From: Pelobacter sp. UBA6812 | GTDB taxonomy: Bacteria; Desulfobacterota; Desulfuromonadia; Desulfuromonadales; Syntrophotaleaceae | DNA length: 64,000 bases | Direction of reading: 5' to 3' | Assembly: GCA_002452265.1 (NCBI GenBank) | Contig: DKEW01000028.1 | Coordinates: 1 to 64,000, forward strand | Shown: one piece after another, positions 43,414 to 52,150 of the stretch | Position numbering within the stretch: position 1 is the first letter of the stretch | Layout of the letters: each line of letters begins with the position of its first letter | Program-made: the position numbers and the translations under genes | Notes under the pieces: generated by a model | Told to the model about the DNA's origin: nothing | What the model saw: only the letters and a program-made list of their open reading frames with translations | Database searches by the model: none

Positions 43414-43906
43414 AAGGTTGTTGATCCGAATGCGTAAGAGACTGCGGGGCGGGCTGCCTGATACCGGGGCCTCTGCCACCGGAGATTTAACATTTTCCGA
43501 TCAGGGGTATTCAGGGTAAAACCATCTCATGCCAGGGCGGTTTTGGACGGAGTCTGTGCCGGGTTCGCAAAGAACGCAGTTATGTTCCTTATCTTCAGGT
43601 TACCCGTCTTTGTTATGACCTTCTTATTCTTGAAGTTTTTAACCCCTTTCGACCAACTCGACGAACCGGATGGTCTTATGGTGACAGAATTCTCTTTCTG
43701 GGCTCTGGTACGCTGGCGGACGGTTATGCGACCGTTGCGGTTATGGGGCGTAGACACTGAGAGTAATGGTCCAGTTAGGTTGTCTCCTGTCGGGTGCTGA
43801 CAGTTTGGCAAATCGACTTTATTCATGTATATCTTAAATAGGTTATTCATGCCATTTAACCCCTGAAGCTAATGCCTTGCGTATAGCTGAGAAAAAGGAG
43901 TTCATC
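43414..43906. other. Intergenic region without supported gene
   Basis: A reading frame from 43543 to 43800 contains one hydrophobic stretch, but it has no ATG-proximal RBS and no recognisable motif, so it is not called. The last ~25 bases hold AAGGAG for the fasciclin gene. Confidence 0.5.
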
Positions 43907-44338
43907 ATGCCGACTATCATGGAAACCATTGCCGCTGATCCATCCTTGAAAACTTTGAAGAAAGCCTTGGATCTTGTCGGGGGAGTTCGTGAGAGGTTGG
44001 AGAGCGCCGGTGCCATGACATTTTTTGCACCTAACGATGATGCCTTTGCCAGGCTGAATGTTGAGCAGGTGATGGGAGATGCAGCCAAGCTGGCGGATAT
44101 TTTGAATTACCACTTGGTGGGAGAAAAACACTATAACAAGGAAATGGATGTCAAAAATCTGGATGCCCTGGTGACCGAACTGGGCAAGAGTCTTTCCATC
44201 TATCTGGACGAAAACGAGATCATGATCGACAATGCCCACCTTGTCGCCACCGATATCGAGTGCAGTAACGGCGTGATCCACATCATTGATAATGTCTTTT
44301 TGCCGCAGCACTCCGGGTGGTATGAAACCCTGGCTTGA
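43907..44338 (+). CDS. FAS1 (fasciclin) domain protein
   Basis: The 143-residue protein is one FAS1 domain: TFFAPNDDAFARL (~residue 38), LNYHLVGEK in the middle and NGVIHIIDNVFLP near the end. FAS1 domains mediate adhesion or matrix contacts. There is no signal peptide; it would be cytosolic or exported by an unknown route. AAAAGGAG six bases before the ATG (43907) fixes the start. It ends before a strong bidirectional terminator. Confidence 0.85.
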   Translation: MPTIMETIAADPSLKTLKKALDLVGGVRERLESAGAMTFFAPNDDAFARLNVEQVMGDAAKLADILNYHLVGEKHYNKEMDVKNLDALVTELGKSLSIYLDENEIMIDNAHLVATDIECSNGVIHIIDNVFLPQHSGWYETLA

Positions 44339-44360
44339 GAGCAGGGGAAATCATATAAAA

Positions 44361-44390
44361 AAAGGCGGCTTATCAGCCGCCCTTTTTTTA
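44361..44390. terminator. Bidirectional rho-independent terminator
   Basis: GGCGGCT-TATC-AGCCGCC (44364-44381) is flanked by A7 on the left and T7 on the right. It separates the fasciclin gene from the end of the leftward tol-pal operon and can terminate both. Confidence 0.9.
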
Positions 44391-44395
44391 TATGG

Positions 44396-45193
44396 TTAGT
44401 TGCCTAAGGATTTAAGTCGCTGTTTGGCGGTCTGGGCTTCCTCAGACAAGGGAAAACTCTTGGTCAGTTTTTCCAGTATGGCGCGCGCGCTATTGCGGTC
44501 TCCCAATTGCTCAAAGGTCAGTCCTTGTTTGAGATAAGCTGCGGCGGCTTTGGGGTGTTCTCCGTAGGTTCGGATGACTTCCTCGAATGCCAGAATGGCT
44601 TTTTCATATTCTTTTTCCCCAAGATACGATTCCCCTATCCAGTAGGCGGCATTCGGTGCCAGGGCATGTTTGGGGTTTTTCTGCAGGAACCCTTCCAGTT
44701 GTTTGCGGCCGTTGGCATACTGCTTTTGTTTGCGAATCATATCCACGGCCTGCAAATAAACAGTCTCCGGCTGCGTGGCGGTTGCTGCGGGGATTTGAGT
44801 GGTACCGGTGGTGCCGGCAGCGGCGGATGGCTGCTGCTCCAGGGCACTGATGCGCAGACCCAGATCGTCGCGAACCAGAGCCAGTTCTTCCTGCAATTCG
44901 TTACGCTGCTGATCGATATCGGCAAAGCGGCCGTTTATACTCTGCAGCTCCAGGCGCAGGTTGTCCAATTCGGCCTGGGTTTTAGCCTGCTGTTGCGTCA
45001 GGGTGTCGAGGCGTTGCCGTGTTTGGCCGACCCGGTCGGACTGCTGAGTGGCAAGCTCGCGCTCGGTCGCAGCCAGGCGGCGTTTCATTTCTGCCAGATC
45101 ACGACTCATGGCCAGTTCTTCCTGAGAGGCAATACAGCCTGACAGGAGTGTCAGCAGGATTAAAAATAACACAATAAACTTTGGGTTTTTCAT
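44396..45193 (-). CDS. cpoB: Tol-Pal system protein CpoB/YbgF
   Basis: The 265-residue periplasmic protein has a lipobox-type signal (LLSGCIASQ), a long coiled coil (residues ~25-110) and a C-terminal TPR domain from about residue 145 (KQKQYANGRKQLEGFLQKNP; YWIGESYLGEKEYEKAILAF; KAAAAYLKQGLTFEQLGD). CpoB links peptidoglycan synthesis to Tol-driven constriction of the outer membrane. It is last in tolQ-tolR-tolA-tolB-pal-cpoB, 69 bases after pal, with a strong hairpin in the gap. Confidence 0.9.
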   Translation of the reverse strand: MKNPKFIVLFLILLTLLSGCIASQEELAMSRDLAEMKRRLAATERELATQQSDRVGQTRQRLDTLTQQQAKTQAELDNLRLELQSINGRFADIDQQRNELQEELALVRDDLGLRISALEQQPSAAAGTTGTTQIPAATATQPETVYLQAVDMIRKQKQYANGRKQLEGFLQKNPKHALAPNAAYWIGESYLGEKEYEKAILAFEEVIRTYGEHPKAAAAYLKQGLTFEQLGDRNSARAILEKLTKSFPLSEEAQTAKQRLKSLGN

Positions 45194-45221
45194 GACAATC
45201 TGTCCTCATTTTTTTGAGGGT

Positions 45222-45245
45222 GGCGGGTCGGGCGACCGACCCGCC
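45222..45245 (-). other. Intercistronic hairpin between pal and cpoB
   Basis: A perfect 10-bp stem (GGCGGGTCGG with CCGACCCGCC, four-base loop) lies between the two genes. On the minus strand it is followed by CACCC and A-rich sequence, not U's, so it is not a terminator; it may stabilise the upstream mRNA or reduce cpoB expression. Confidence 0.55.
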
Positions 45246-45262
45246 TTGGACATAATGCTAAA

Positions 45263-45826
45263 TCAGGGGATGATTTTAAATTCTGCACGCCGGTTCATGG
45301 CGTAAGCTGCTTCGTTCTGGGCCGGATCGAGAGGCATTTCCTCGCCGTAGGAAATGACGCTCAGACGATCTTTGGCGACTCCCAGGGATTCAAGATATTT
45401 CTGGGTAGCCAGTGCGCGACGCTCACCGAGAGCCAGGTTGTATTCATCCGAACCGCGCTCGTCGCAGTAGCCTTCGATGCGAACTTTCTGGTCGGAGTTG
45501 GCTTTGAGGTAATTTGCGTTGTTGACCAGAATGGCCTGAGCTTCGGAACTCAGATCGTAACGGTCGAAATTGAAGTAGATGCGTTCCAGGGAGGAAACGG
45601 CTTGCGGCATCGACATGGCGTTTTCATCACCAACCATGCCTTCGCCAATGCCTGTTTCACCTGCGCCCATCTCTTCAACGCCCTGTGTAACTTGTTGTGC
45701 TCCTGCCTGATCTGCTGCTGTTGCAGTCGTTGCGGCTGGTTTTTTGGCGCAGCCTACGGCCAACATGGCAGCAAAGACCATCAACAACAACACCTGCATA
45801 GAATTCCTTACACCTGCGCGCTTCAT
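45263..45826 (-). CDS. pal: Peptidoglycan-associated lipoprotein Pal
   Basis: The 187-residue outer-membrane lipoprotein has a signal with lipobox AVGC, then a variable region, then the OmpA-type peptidoglycan-binding domain from ~residue 80: IYFNFDRYDLS, NANYLKANSDQKVRIEGYCDERG, and YNLALGERRALATQKYL. It ties the outer membrane to peptidoglycan and binds TolB. AAGGAG before the ATG supports the start. Spacing and order match the standard Tol-Pal operon. Confidence 0.95.
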   Translation of the reverse strand: MKRAGVRNSMQVLLLMVFAAMLAVGCAKKPAATTATAADQAGAQQVTQGVEEMGAGETGIGEGMVGDENAMSMPQAVSSLERIYFNFDRYDLSSEAQAILVNNANYLKANSDQKVRIEGYCDERGSDEYNLALGERRALATQKYLESLGVAKDRLSVISYGEEMPLDPAQNEAAYAMNRRAEFKIIP

Positions 45827-45993
45827 GGTTTTGCTCCTTTAACTTTGTTGACAAAAAGGGGTTGAAGACAAAGAACAACTTCGGGAACACCCCGAAGATT
45901 TAGAATCCGTCCTGTTAAAAATTAACTAATGCTGCAACTTGCGGCACATTATACTCAAACGTCCCAAAAAAAAATAGGGGGTATTTAAATGCT

Positions 45994-47286
45994 TCAGCGT
46001 TGCCGGGACCACGCCGGGTGTTGGCTTTGTCCGCCGGTGGCGGAAATACGCTGCATGCCGGTACCGTCTGCCCGCATGATGTAAATACCCTTGCCGCCAT
46101 CCTGATCGGAAGAAAACACCAGGAATCTGCCGTCCGGACTCCAGCGCGGATGTTCCTTGTTGCCCGGCCCAAAGGTAAGCCGCCTTTCGTCCGTGCCGTC
46201 GGGACGAATGGTGTAAATATCAAAGACGTTGCCTTCCAGTCGGGTGAAGGCGATACGGTCGCCATCAGGGCTCCAGGCCGGGGTGGCATTGTATTTACCG
46301 TTGTTGCTGATCCGCTTGGTCTGGCCGCTGAGCAGATCGAGCACAAAAATGTGCGGATTGCCTTGCCGGTCGGAGACAAACGCAAGCTTGTCTCCGGCGG
46401 GGCTCCAGCTTGGATCGACATCGATACCCCAATGGTTGGTGAGGCGTCGCCGTTGACTGCCATCGGTACCCAGCAGCACCAGTTCCGGATTGCCACTTTC
46501 CGATTGGGTTAATGCAATTTCCCGACCGTCCGGCTTGAAACGTGCAGAAATATTTAATCCTTTTTTAAACGACAAACGGGCTTCCTGGCCTGTCCCAAGG
46601 TATTTACGATAGAGATCGGGATTGCCGGGACGATAGGAAGTGAAGATCACTTCGCGGCCGTTGGGCGAGAAGTCGGGATTCAGAACGATGGAGCGGTGGT
46701 CCGTCAGGCGCAGCGAATTGGCCCCATCGGTGTCCATAAGGTAGAGTTCCTTGTGGCCGGTGCGATTGTCGATGTAGGCGATACGTGAGCTGAACGGGCC
46801 TTCTTTGCCGGTAACACTCTTAAGAATCACATCGGCAAACTTATGCGCCATGGTGCGTACGTCGCCTGGATAGCCGGAGTAACTCCGCCCGGTAAGGAGT
46901 TGTCTGTGAATGACATCGAACAGCCTGAATTCGACCAGCAGTCGATCCCCCTGCATGCGATACCCACCTTTGATGAGGATCTCTGAGCCCAGCAGGGACC
47001 ACTGGTTAAAATCGACTTGGGTGCTGGTCAGGCCCAACCGTTTTGCATCGCCCAGAAACGATGCGGGATCCAGCTGGCGGAACAGGCCCGACATATCGAG
47101 GTCATAGCTCATGACCTCATGCAACTCTCTGGCGATGGCGGGTGACGGGAACCCGGAAAGGGGCAACAGCTCCGTATTGGCCACGGCAATGGTCTGCTGG
47201 CCGGGGGCGCGAACTTCTATCTGTGCCATGACGGAAGTCGCAGGCAGACACAGCAGAGCGAACAACAGGGTTGCGAAACGGCGCAT
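45994..47286 (-). CDS. tolB: Tol-Pal system beta-propeller TolB
   Basis: The 430-residue periplasmic protein has a signal peptide (ending VMA), a TolB N-terminal domain, then repeated beta-propeller blades such as DFSPNGREVIFTSYRPG, DPSWSPAGDKLAFVSD and WSPDGDRIAFTR. It binds Pal. The start at MRRF avoids a 13-residue extension overlapping tolA. It starts five bases after the tolA stop with no good RBS, consistent with translational coupling. Confidence 0.94.
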   Translation of the reverse strand: MRRFATLLFALLCLPATSVMAQIEVRAPGQQTIAVANTELLPLSGFPSPAIARELHEVMSYDLDMSGLFRQLDPASFLGDAKRLGLTSTQVDFNQWSLLGSEILIKGGYRMQGDRLLVEFRLFDVIHRQLLTGRSYSGYPGDVRTMAHKFADVILKSVTGKEGPFSSRIAYIDNRTGHKELYLMDTDGANSLRLTDHRSIVLNPDFSPNGREVIFTSYRPGNPDLYRKYLGTGQEARLSFKKGLNISARFKPDGREIALTQSESGNPELVLLGTDGSQRRRLTNHWGIDVDPSWSPAGDKLAFVSDRQGNPHIFVLDLLSGQTKRISNNGKYNATPAWSPDGDRIAFTRLEGNVFDIYTIRPDGTDERRLTFGPGNKEHPRWSPDGRFLVFSSDQDGGKGIYIMRADGTGMQRISATGGQSQHPAWSRQR

Positions 47287-47290
47287 GGTA

Positions 47291-48139
47291 TTAATCCATA
47301 AGGTCTTTGAGGTTGAAGACAACATCGAACTGTAGAGTCCTGCCAGGCTTGAACGGTAGAACTTTGGTCTTAAGGATAGCTTTTTTCAGCGAATCGTCAA
47401 AGTTTGCATCACCGGAGGATTCGACGAACCGATAGTTGGTCAGCGTGCCGTCGGCACTATAGCTCACATGCACGGTGGCCTGCAGGTCGCGGCGGGCAAC
47501 CTGGTATTTGGACAGGCTCCAGTTCTCTTTGTAAAAGGCCTGTAGCCAGGTTTGCTGATCGACGCCTATTTCATCCCCGCTGCCATCGGGCATGCCCAGG
47601 GGGGCACCGGAACCGTAGCTTTTGCCGGAGGTATCGTCCCCTGACAGGGCGGCAATTTTGCTCTTCAGGTCGGCCAGTTCCTGCTGCCGTTGTTGATTCT
47701 GGCGCATGGCGGCAATCTTATCCTGAACGCTCTGGCCCGCCTCGGCCGGTTTGGATGCCGGTTCGGCAGGCTTGCTGCTCGTTTTTACAGGGGTAGGCTG
47801 GGTCACGGCCGGTTTGTTGTCCACCGGTGTTGGCTTTGGCTTGCTTGCCTCCGGTTTGCTTGCCGGTTGGGCGACGGGCTGCGGAGTCGGTGCGGCCGTC
47901 TTGGGCTTAGCCGCCGGCTTGGCCTTGGGCGCAGGTCCGCCGTCAGGGCGTCCGGCCTGGGGATTGAGCACCGGCATTTTGCTCAAATCCACGAAATAGA
48001 CCGGCCGGCGTTCAACCGGGGATGTGCCGAACAAAACTCCGGAAAACAGCACGAACACCACGATGTGCATGGCCAGGGAGATGCCCAGCAGCGAAGACAG
48101 TCTAGGCTCATTGCGGGAAGGAAACGGTGGTGTTGTCAC
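47291..48139 (-). CDS. tolA: TolA energy-transducing protein (GTG start)
   Basis: The ~282-residue protein has one membrane helix near the N-terminus (SLAMHIVVFVLFSGVLFGT), a long Ala/Pro/Lys-rich segment (residues ~55-140), and a TonB/TolA C-terminal domain (SLSKYQVARRDLQATVHVSY, NYRFVESSGDANFDDSLKKA). TolA spans the periplasm between TolQR and TolB/Pal. No ATG is found after tolR; a GTG at 48139 is taken as start, giving a shorter N-terminus than the longest frame, which runs back into tolR. Confidence 0.85.
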   Translation of the reverse strand: MTTPPFPSRNEPRLSSLLGISLAMHIVVFVLFSGVLFGTSPVERRPVYFVDLSKMPVLNPQAGRPDGGPAPKAKPAAKPKTAAPTPQPVAQPASKPEASKPKPTPVDNKPAVTQPTPVKTSSKPAEPASKPAEAGQSVQDKIAAMRQNQQRQQELADLKSKIAALSGDDTSGKSYGSGAPLGMPDGSGDEIGVDQQTWLQAFYKENWSLSKYQVARRDLQATVHVSYSADGTLTNYRFVESSGDANFDDSLKKAILKTKVLPFKPGRTLQFDVVFNLKDLMD

Positions 48140-48182
48140 AGTCGTATCGGCCTTTGCAGCATGGCGAAATAATTGTAAGGGA

Positions 48183-48617
48183 TCAACGGCGTTTGGCCGG
48201 TTCCGGGGGTTGCGAAACCATCCCCAGTTTGTCGATGCCGGCTCCCTTGATGGCGGCCATGACCTGCACGACCCTGCCGTAGGCAACGTCGCGGTCGGCT
48301 TGCAGAAGGACTTCTTTGTCCTTGCGGCCTTCCATGATCTGGCGCAGCACCGGCATCAGCTTGTCGGGGCCGGGGATAATGGTCTTGCCGATGGAAATGG
48401 CGCCGTTTTTCTCGACGGTGACCACCAGCGGCTCTTTGCTTGAAGCCAGTCCGGGGGCATCGGAAACTTCCGGCAGGTTGACTTCCACGCCCTGTTCCAT
48501 CATCGGTGCCGTAACCATGAAAATGATGAGCAGTACCAGCATGACGTCAACCAACGGAGTGACGTTGATTTGCGACAAGGTGGAACGACCCGATCCGTTG
48601 CGTTGGCCTACTTCCAT
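48183..48617 (-). CDS. tolR: TolR/ExbD-type proton channel subunit
   Basis: The 144-residue protein has one membrane helix with the catalytic aspartate region VTPLVDVMLVLLIIF (~residue 23) and a periplasmic domain (LMPVLRQIMEGRKDKEVLLQADRDVAYGRVVQVM). With TolQ it forms the proton-driven motor. Order tolQ-tolR is standard; only one base separates the genes. Confidence 0.95.
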   Translation of the reverse strand: MEVGQRNGSGRSTLSQINVTPLVDVMLVLLIIFMVTAPMMEQGVEVNLPEVSDAPGLASSKEPLVVTVEKNGAISIGKTIIPGPDKLMPVLRQIMEGRKDKEVLLQADRDVAYGRVVQVMAAIKGAGIDKLGMVSQPPEPAKRR

Positions 48618-48618
48618 G

Positions 48619-49290
48619 TCAGCTCCTTCGCAGCATGCGGCCGACGATATTAAGAAACTCCTGACAGAAACTGTCCATATCGCCGGTCAGGACGTTGACC
48701 TTGCTGACAAAGTGGTTATAGGCCACAACCGCTGGGATGGCTGCAACCAGGCCGATGGCCGTGGCGACCAGTGCCTCGGAAATGCCGGGGGCGACAACTG
48801 CCAGCGACGCACTGCCGGTTTGCCCGATGCCGTGAAACGCGTCCATAATTCCCCAGACGGTACCGAACAGGCCGATGAACGGTGCCGTCGAGCCGGTGGT
48901 GGCAAGAAACGGCAGATACCGTTCCAGGCGCTGGGTTTCCTGGTTGGTGGCGCGCCGCAAGGCGCGGGCGACATTGTCCGCCTGGCCCATCTCAGCGCTG
49001 AACGGGGTCGGTTCGTCGCCATTGTTTTCGCGCTGGTTGCGCATCAGTTCCTGATAGCCGTCCCGAAACAACACAGCAGTGGGAGCGTGGGGGAAGTCCT
49101 TGAGATTTTTGCTGATAGTATCAAGGCGGCGTTTGTTCCAGAAAAATTGCTGAAACCGCCCGGAGTCGCCGATCGCGCTATAAATGACACGAAACTTCAA
49201 AAAGATGATGGCCCAGGAAAGCAGGGAAAAACCGATAAGTATCAGCAGGACCAGTTTGACCACCAGTCCGGCTCCGGAAATCAGCTCCAA
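48619..49290 (-). CDS. tolQ: TolQ/ExbB-type motor protein
   Basis: The 223-residue inner-membrane protein has three helices with FIGLFGTVWGIMDAFHGIGQTG and the MotA/TolQ core ATAIGLVAAIPAVVAYNHF. It is first in the leftward tol-pal operon. An AGGTAACACC motif precedes the ATG. It supplies the proton channel for outer-membrane constriction. The homologous ExbB/ExbD/TonB needed by the three TonB receptors are not present in the window. Confidence 0.95.
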   Translation of the reverse strand: MELISGAGLVVKLVLLILIGFSLLSWAIIFLKFRVIYSAIGDSGRFQQFFWNKRRLDTISKNLKDFPHAPTAVLFRDGYQELMRNQRENNGDEPTPFSAEMGQADNVARALRRATNQETQRLERYLPFLATTGSTAPFIGLFGTVWGIMDAFHGIGQTGSASLAVVAPGISEALVATAIGLVAAIPAVVAYNHFVSKVNVLTGDMDSFCQEFLNIVGRMLRRS

Positions 49291-49482
49291 GGTGTTACCT
49301 CCATGCGTGGGGAAAAATCAGAAAATTGTTTCCGTAAGTGAGTTTATCCTGGAAACGCGTAGATTATTCCTGAACCTTTGATCCAAGTCAACTGGCATCA
49401 TCGCAGTGCCCGGTGTGCATGAGCACGGACTTGTGTCTCTGGCTCGACCCGTTATGCTCATAGAAAAAGCAAGGAGGGTGCC

Positions 49483-50694
49483 ATGCTTGCATTCGCGCAG
49501 ATTCAGGCGGCGGCGGCCGCGCTGCAGGGAAGGTTCCGCCGCACGGAACTGATTCATTCCCATTTTTTTTCCGAGCAGGTCGGTTTGCCGATCTATTTCA
49601 AGTGTGAAAACCTGCAGCGTTCCGGATCGTTTAAAGTGCGGGGGGCATTTCATTTTATGAGTCGACAACCGGCGAATCGTCTTGCCGGCGGTGTTGTAAC
49701 CGCTTCCGCCGGCAATCATGCCCAGGGGGTGGCCCTGTCAGCAGCGCATCTGGGTGTGGCGGCTACGGTGGTGATGCCTGAAAATACACCTTTGGCCAAG
49801 GTGGAGGCGACGCGTGGCTATGGGGCTCATGTGGTATTGCACGGCACGCTATTCGACGAGGCTTTGGAGGAGGCCCTGCGCTTGGAGAAAGAGAAGAATC
49901 TTCTCTATGTGCCGCCTTTTGATGATCCGCTGGTAATGGCCGGGCAGGGCACCGTGGGGCTGGAGATTGTGGAAGACCTGCCCGATGTCGATACGGTAAT
50001 GGTGCCTGTCGGTGGCGGTGGATTGATTGCAGGGGTGGCAACTGCTATCAAAGCGTGCAGGCCCTATGCGCGGATCATCGGGGTGGAAGCTGAGGCAGCC
50101 GCTGCGGCGCTGGCCTCGCATCGGCAAGGAAGCATCGTCAGTTTGCCGTCTGCTTATTCACTGGCCGACGGAATTGCTCTTAAGCGTATTGGTGAACAGA
50201 CTTTTCCGGTCATTGAAGCCATGGTGGATGAGTTGGTGACGGTCAGTGAAGAACAGATTGCGCTGGCCATTGTGTCTTTGATGGAAAAGACCCGATTGGT
50301 AGTGGAAGGTGCCGGTGCCGTCGGCCTGGCGGCTTTGCTGCATGCGGCGCGTCCGCTGGTGCAAGGGAATACGGTATGTTTGTTGTCGGGAGGCAACATC
50401 GATGTGCAGACCATCGCCCGGGTGGTTGATCGGGGGCTGGTGGCTGCGGGACGTTATCTCAAGTTGCGGGTCGAGCTCACCGATGCCCCCGGGGCCCTGG
50501 GCCAACTGGCTCTTTTGTTGGGTGAGTGTCGTGCCAATATCTATCATGTCAGTCATGATCGGCACCGGTTGGGGGTGCCAGTGGGGCGGGCTGAGGTGCA
50601 TCTGGAGTTGGAAACGCGCGGGCCGGAACATGTTCGGGAGATCCTGGCAGCGCTTCAAAAGGCCGCCTACCGGGTGGGGCGGATGGAAGGCTGA
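49483..50694 (+). CDS. ilvA: Threonine ammonia-lyase with ACT domain
   Basis: The 403-residue PLP enzyme deaminates threonine to 2-oxobutyrate. Visible: the PLP lysine in SGSFKVRGAFH (~residue 53), the phosphate loop GGGGLIAGVATAI, SAGNHAQGVAL, and a C-terminal ACT domain (~residue 325 on). Length matches the ~400-residue catabolic/IlvA-type with one ACT. Whether it is biosynthetic (isoleucine) or catabolic is not decided. GGAGG precedes the ATG. It converges on the glycosyltransferase gene with 28 bases overlap. Confidence 0.88.
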   Translation: MLAFAQIQAAAAALQGRFRRTELIHSHFFSEQVGLPIYFKCENLQRSGSFKVRGAFHFMSRQPANRLAGGVVTASAGNHAQGVALSAAHLGVAATVVMPENTPLAKVEATRGYGAHVVLHGTLFDEALEEALRLEKEKNLLYVPPFDDPLVMAGQGTVGLEIVEDLPDVDTVMVPVGGGGLIAGVATAIKACRPYARIIGVEAEAAAAALASHRQGSIVSLPSAYSLADGIALKRIGEQTFPVIEAMVDELVTVSEEQIALAIVSLMEKTRLVVEGAGAVGLAALLHAARPLVQGNTVCLLSGGNIDVQTIARVVDRGLVAAGRYLKLRVELTDAPGALGQLALLLGECRANIYHVSHDRHRLGVPVGRAEVHLELETRGPEHVREILAALQKAAYRVGRMEG

Positions 50695-51344
50695 TCAGGT
50701 ACGGTCTCGTCAAGCAGTTGGGCTGCCAACTGGGCAGTGACACTCTCGGGTGATCGTTGTATAAGATGTCGCAGGCTGGCGACATCATCCACATCATGCC
50801 ACCCGGGCAGCTCCAGCCAGCTCCGCTGCAACTCTGCCATCCGTTTGCGGGTTGTGACCAGAACCTCACTGGTGCTCCAGGGGATATTCTCAAAAAGTGC
50901 CGGTAACGGTTGCCGCAAACCGATAAGGACATAGCCGCCATCGCCTGCTGGCGCCAGGACCGCATCGTAATCGTGCAGCGCGGCAAACGCCTGCCGGATG
51001 AGAGCCGTGGGCAGGTCGGGACTGTCGGAGCCGATGATTACAACCTGCTGTGCTCCGGCGGCAAACCGTGATGCAAAAGCCTGTGCCAGACGCTGGCCCA
51101 GATCGTTGCCGGCTTGCTCCACCAGAGGCAGGTCGGGAAAGGTTTGGCGGAAAAATTGACGCTGCCCCTGATAAAATAACACCGTGCACCAATCACTCCG
51201 ATCGGCCAGGTGTACCGTCTCCTGCAGGCAGCATTGATAAAACCTGGCGGCTAATTCAGGCGTCAGCGGCGGACAAAGCCGGGTTTTTACCCGGCCTGGT
51301 ATCGGTTGTTTGGCAAAAATACCCAGGATTGCCGTTTTTGTCAT
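50667..51344 (-). CDS. DUF2064/TIGR04282-type glycosyltransferase
   Basis: The 225-residue protein begins FAKQPIPGRVKTRL, then YQCCLQETVHL, LAQAFASRFAAGAQQVVIIGSDSPDLPTALI and YDAVLAPAGDGGYVLIGL, the hallmarks of a small GT-A-like nucleotidyl/glycosyltransferase family. Its substrate is not known. The ATG overlaps the folE2 stop (ATGA), so it is third in queC-folE2-glycosyltransferase; its 3' end overlaps the convergent ilvA gene. Confidence 0.82.
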   Translation of the reverse strand: MTKTAILGIFAKQPIPGRVKTRLCPPLTPELAARFYQCCLQETVHLADRSDWCTVLFYQGQRQFFRQTFPDLPLVEQAGNDLGQRLAQAFASRFAAGAQQVVIIGSDSPDLPTALIRQAFAALHDYDAVLAPAGDGGYVLIGLRQPLPALFENIPWSTSEVLVTTRKRMAELQRSWLELPGWHDVDDVASLRHLIQRSPESVTAQLAAQLLDETVPDQPSIRPTR

Positions 51345-52150
51345 GGTGCCACAGAAGGCTCTGTGTCTTCGGTGCGGGACGGAAATTCGACCATGGCGTA
51401 AGCCGAGTGATTGTGGATCGATTCGAAGTTTTCGCACTCCACCCGGAACCAGGTGATCTCCGGCGCCGATTTAAGCTTGAGAGTCACAGCCCGCACGATG
51501 TCTTCCACAAACATGGGGTTGTCGTAAGCCTGCTCGGTGACGGCTTTTTCGTCCTCACGTTTGAGCAGCGCGTAGACAGGAGCGCTGCCGCATTCCTCAA
51601 CCCAGCTGATAAGATCCTCGATCCAGATGAATTTGCTCATGCGTACTTCCACCTTGACCGCGCTGCGCTGGTTGTGGGCACCGCGTTCGCTGATCTCCTT
51701 GGAGCAGGGGCACAGCGCGGTAAGCGGTACTTCGACCGCCAGTACAAAATCCTTTTCTTCCGCCAGGGTGCCGCGCAGGCAGCAGCGGTATTCCATCAGG
51801 CTGCGGGCCTTGGAAACCGGTGCTTCTTTTTCGATAAAGTAGGGGAAATCCATTTCTATATGCGCACAGGAAGCATCAAGCCGATCCTTCATCTCCTGCA
51901 GCAGTCCGCCCATGTTGCGCATTGTGATCTCGCCCCGATACTGGTTGAGTATCTCCACGAAACGGCTCATGTGGGTGCCCTTGAAGTGATGGGGCAGATC
52001 GACATACATGTTGATGCGGGCCACCGTGTGCTGCTGGTCCTTGTTTTTATCCATGACCACGATGGGGTAACGGATATCCTTGACGCCAACCTTGTCGATA
52101 GCGATGTTGCGCGTATCGCGCTCCATCTGCATGTCGCGCATACGGCTCAT
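51341..52150 (-). CDS. folE2: GTP cyclohydrolase FolE2
   Basis: The 269-residue type IB GTP cyclohydrolase makes dihydroneopterin triphosphate, the first step of folate and queuosine synthesis. Key stretches are MYVDLPHHFKGTHMSRF (~residue 42), LCPCSKEISERGAHNQR with the active-site Cys, and IWIEDLISWVEECGSAPV. GGAGGTGTCGCG before the ATG fixes the start at 52150, inside the queC stop (ATGA). Co-transcription with queC suggests it serves the preQ0/queuosine pathway. Confidence 0.93.
   Translation of the reverse strand: MSRMRDMQMERDTRNIAIDKVGVKDIRYPIVVMDKNKDQQHTVARINMYVDLPHHFKGTHMSRFVEILNQYRGEITMRNMGGLLQEMKDRLDASCAHIEMDFPYFIEKEAPVSKARSLMEYRCCLRGTLAEEKDFVLAVEVPLTALCPCSKEISERGAHNQRSAVKVEVRMSKFIWIEDLISWVEECGSAPVYALLKREDEKAVTEQAYDNPMFVEDIVRAVTLKLKSAPEITWFRVECENFESIHNHSAYAMVEFPSRTEDTEPSVAP

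Noticed and set aside
43543..43800. 85-codon ORF with one hydrophobic stretch
   Set aside because: No RBS, no recognisable family, non-ATG start.
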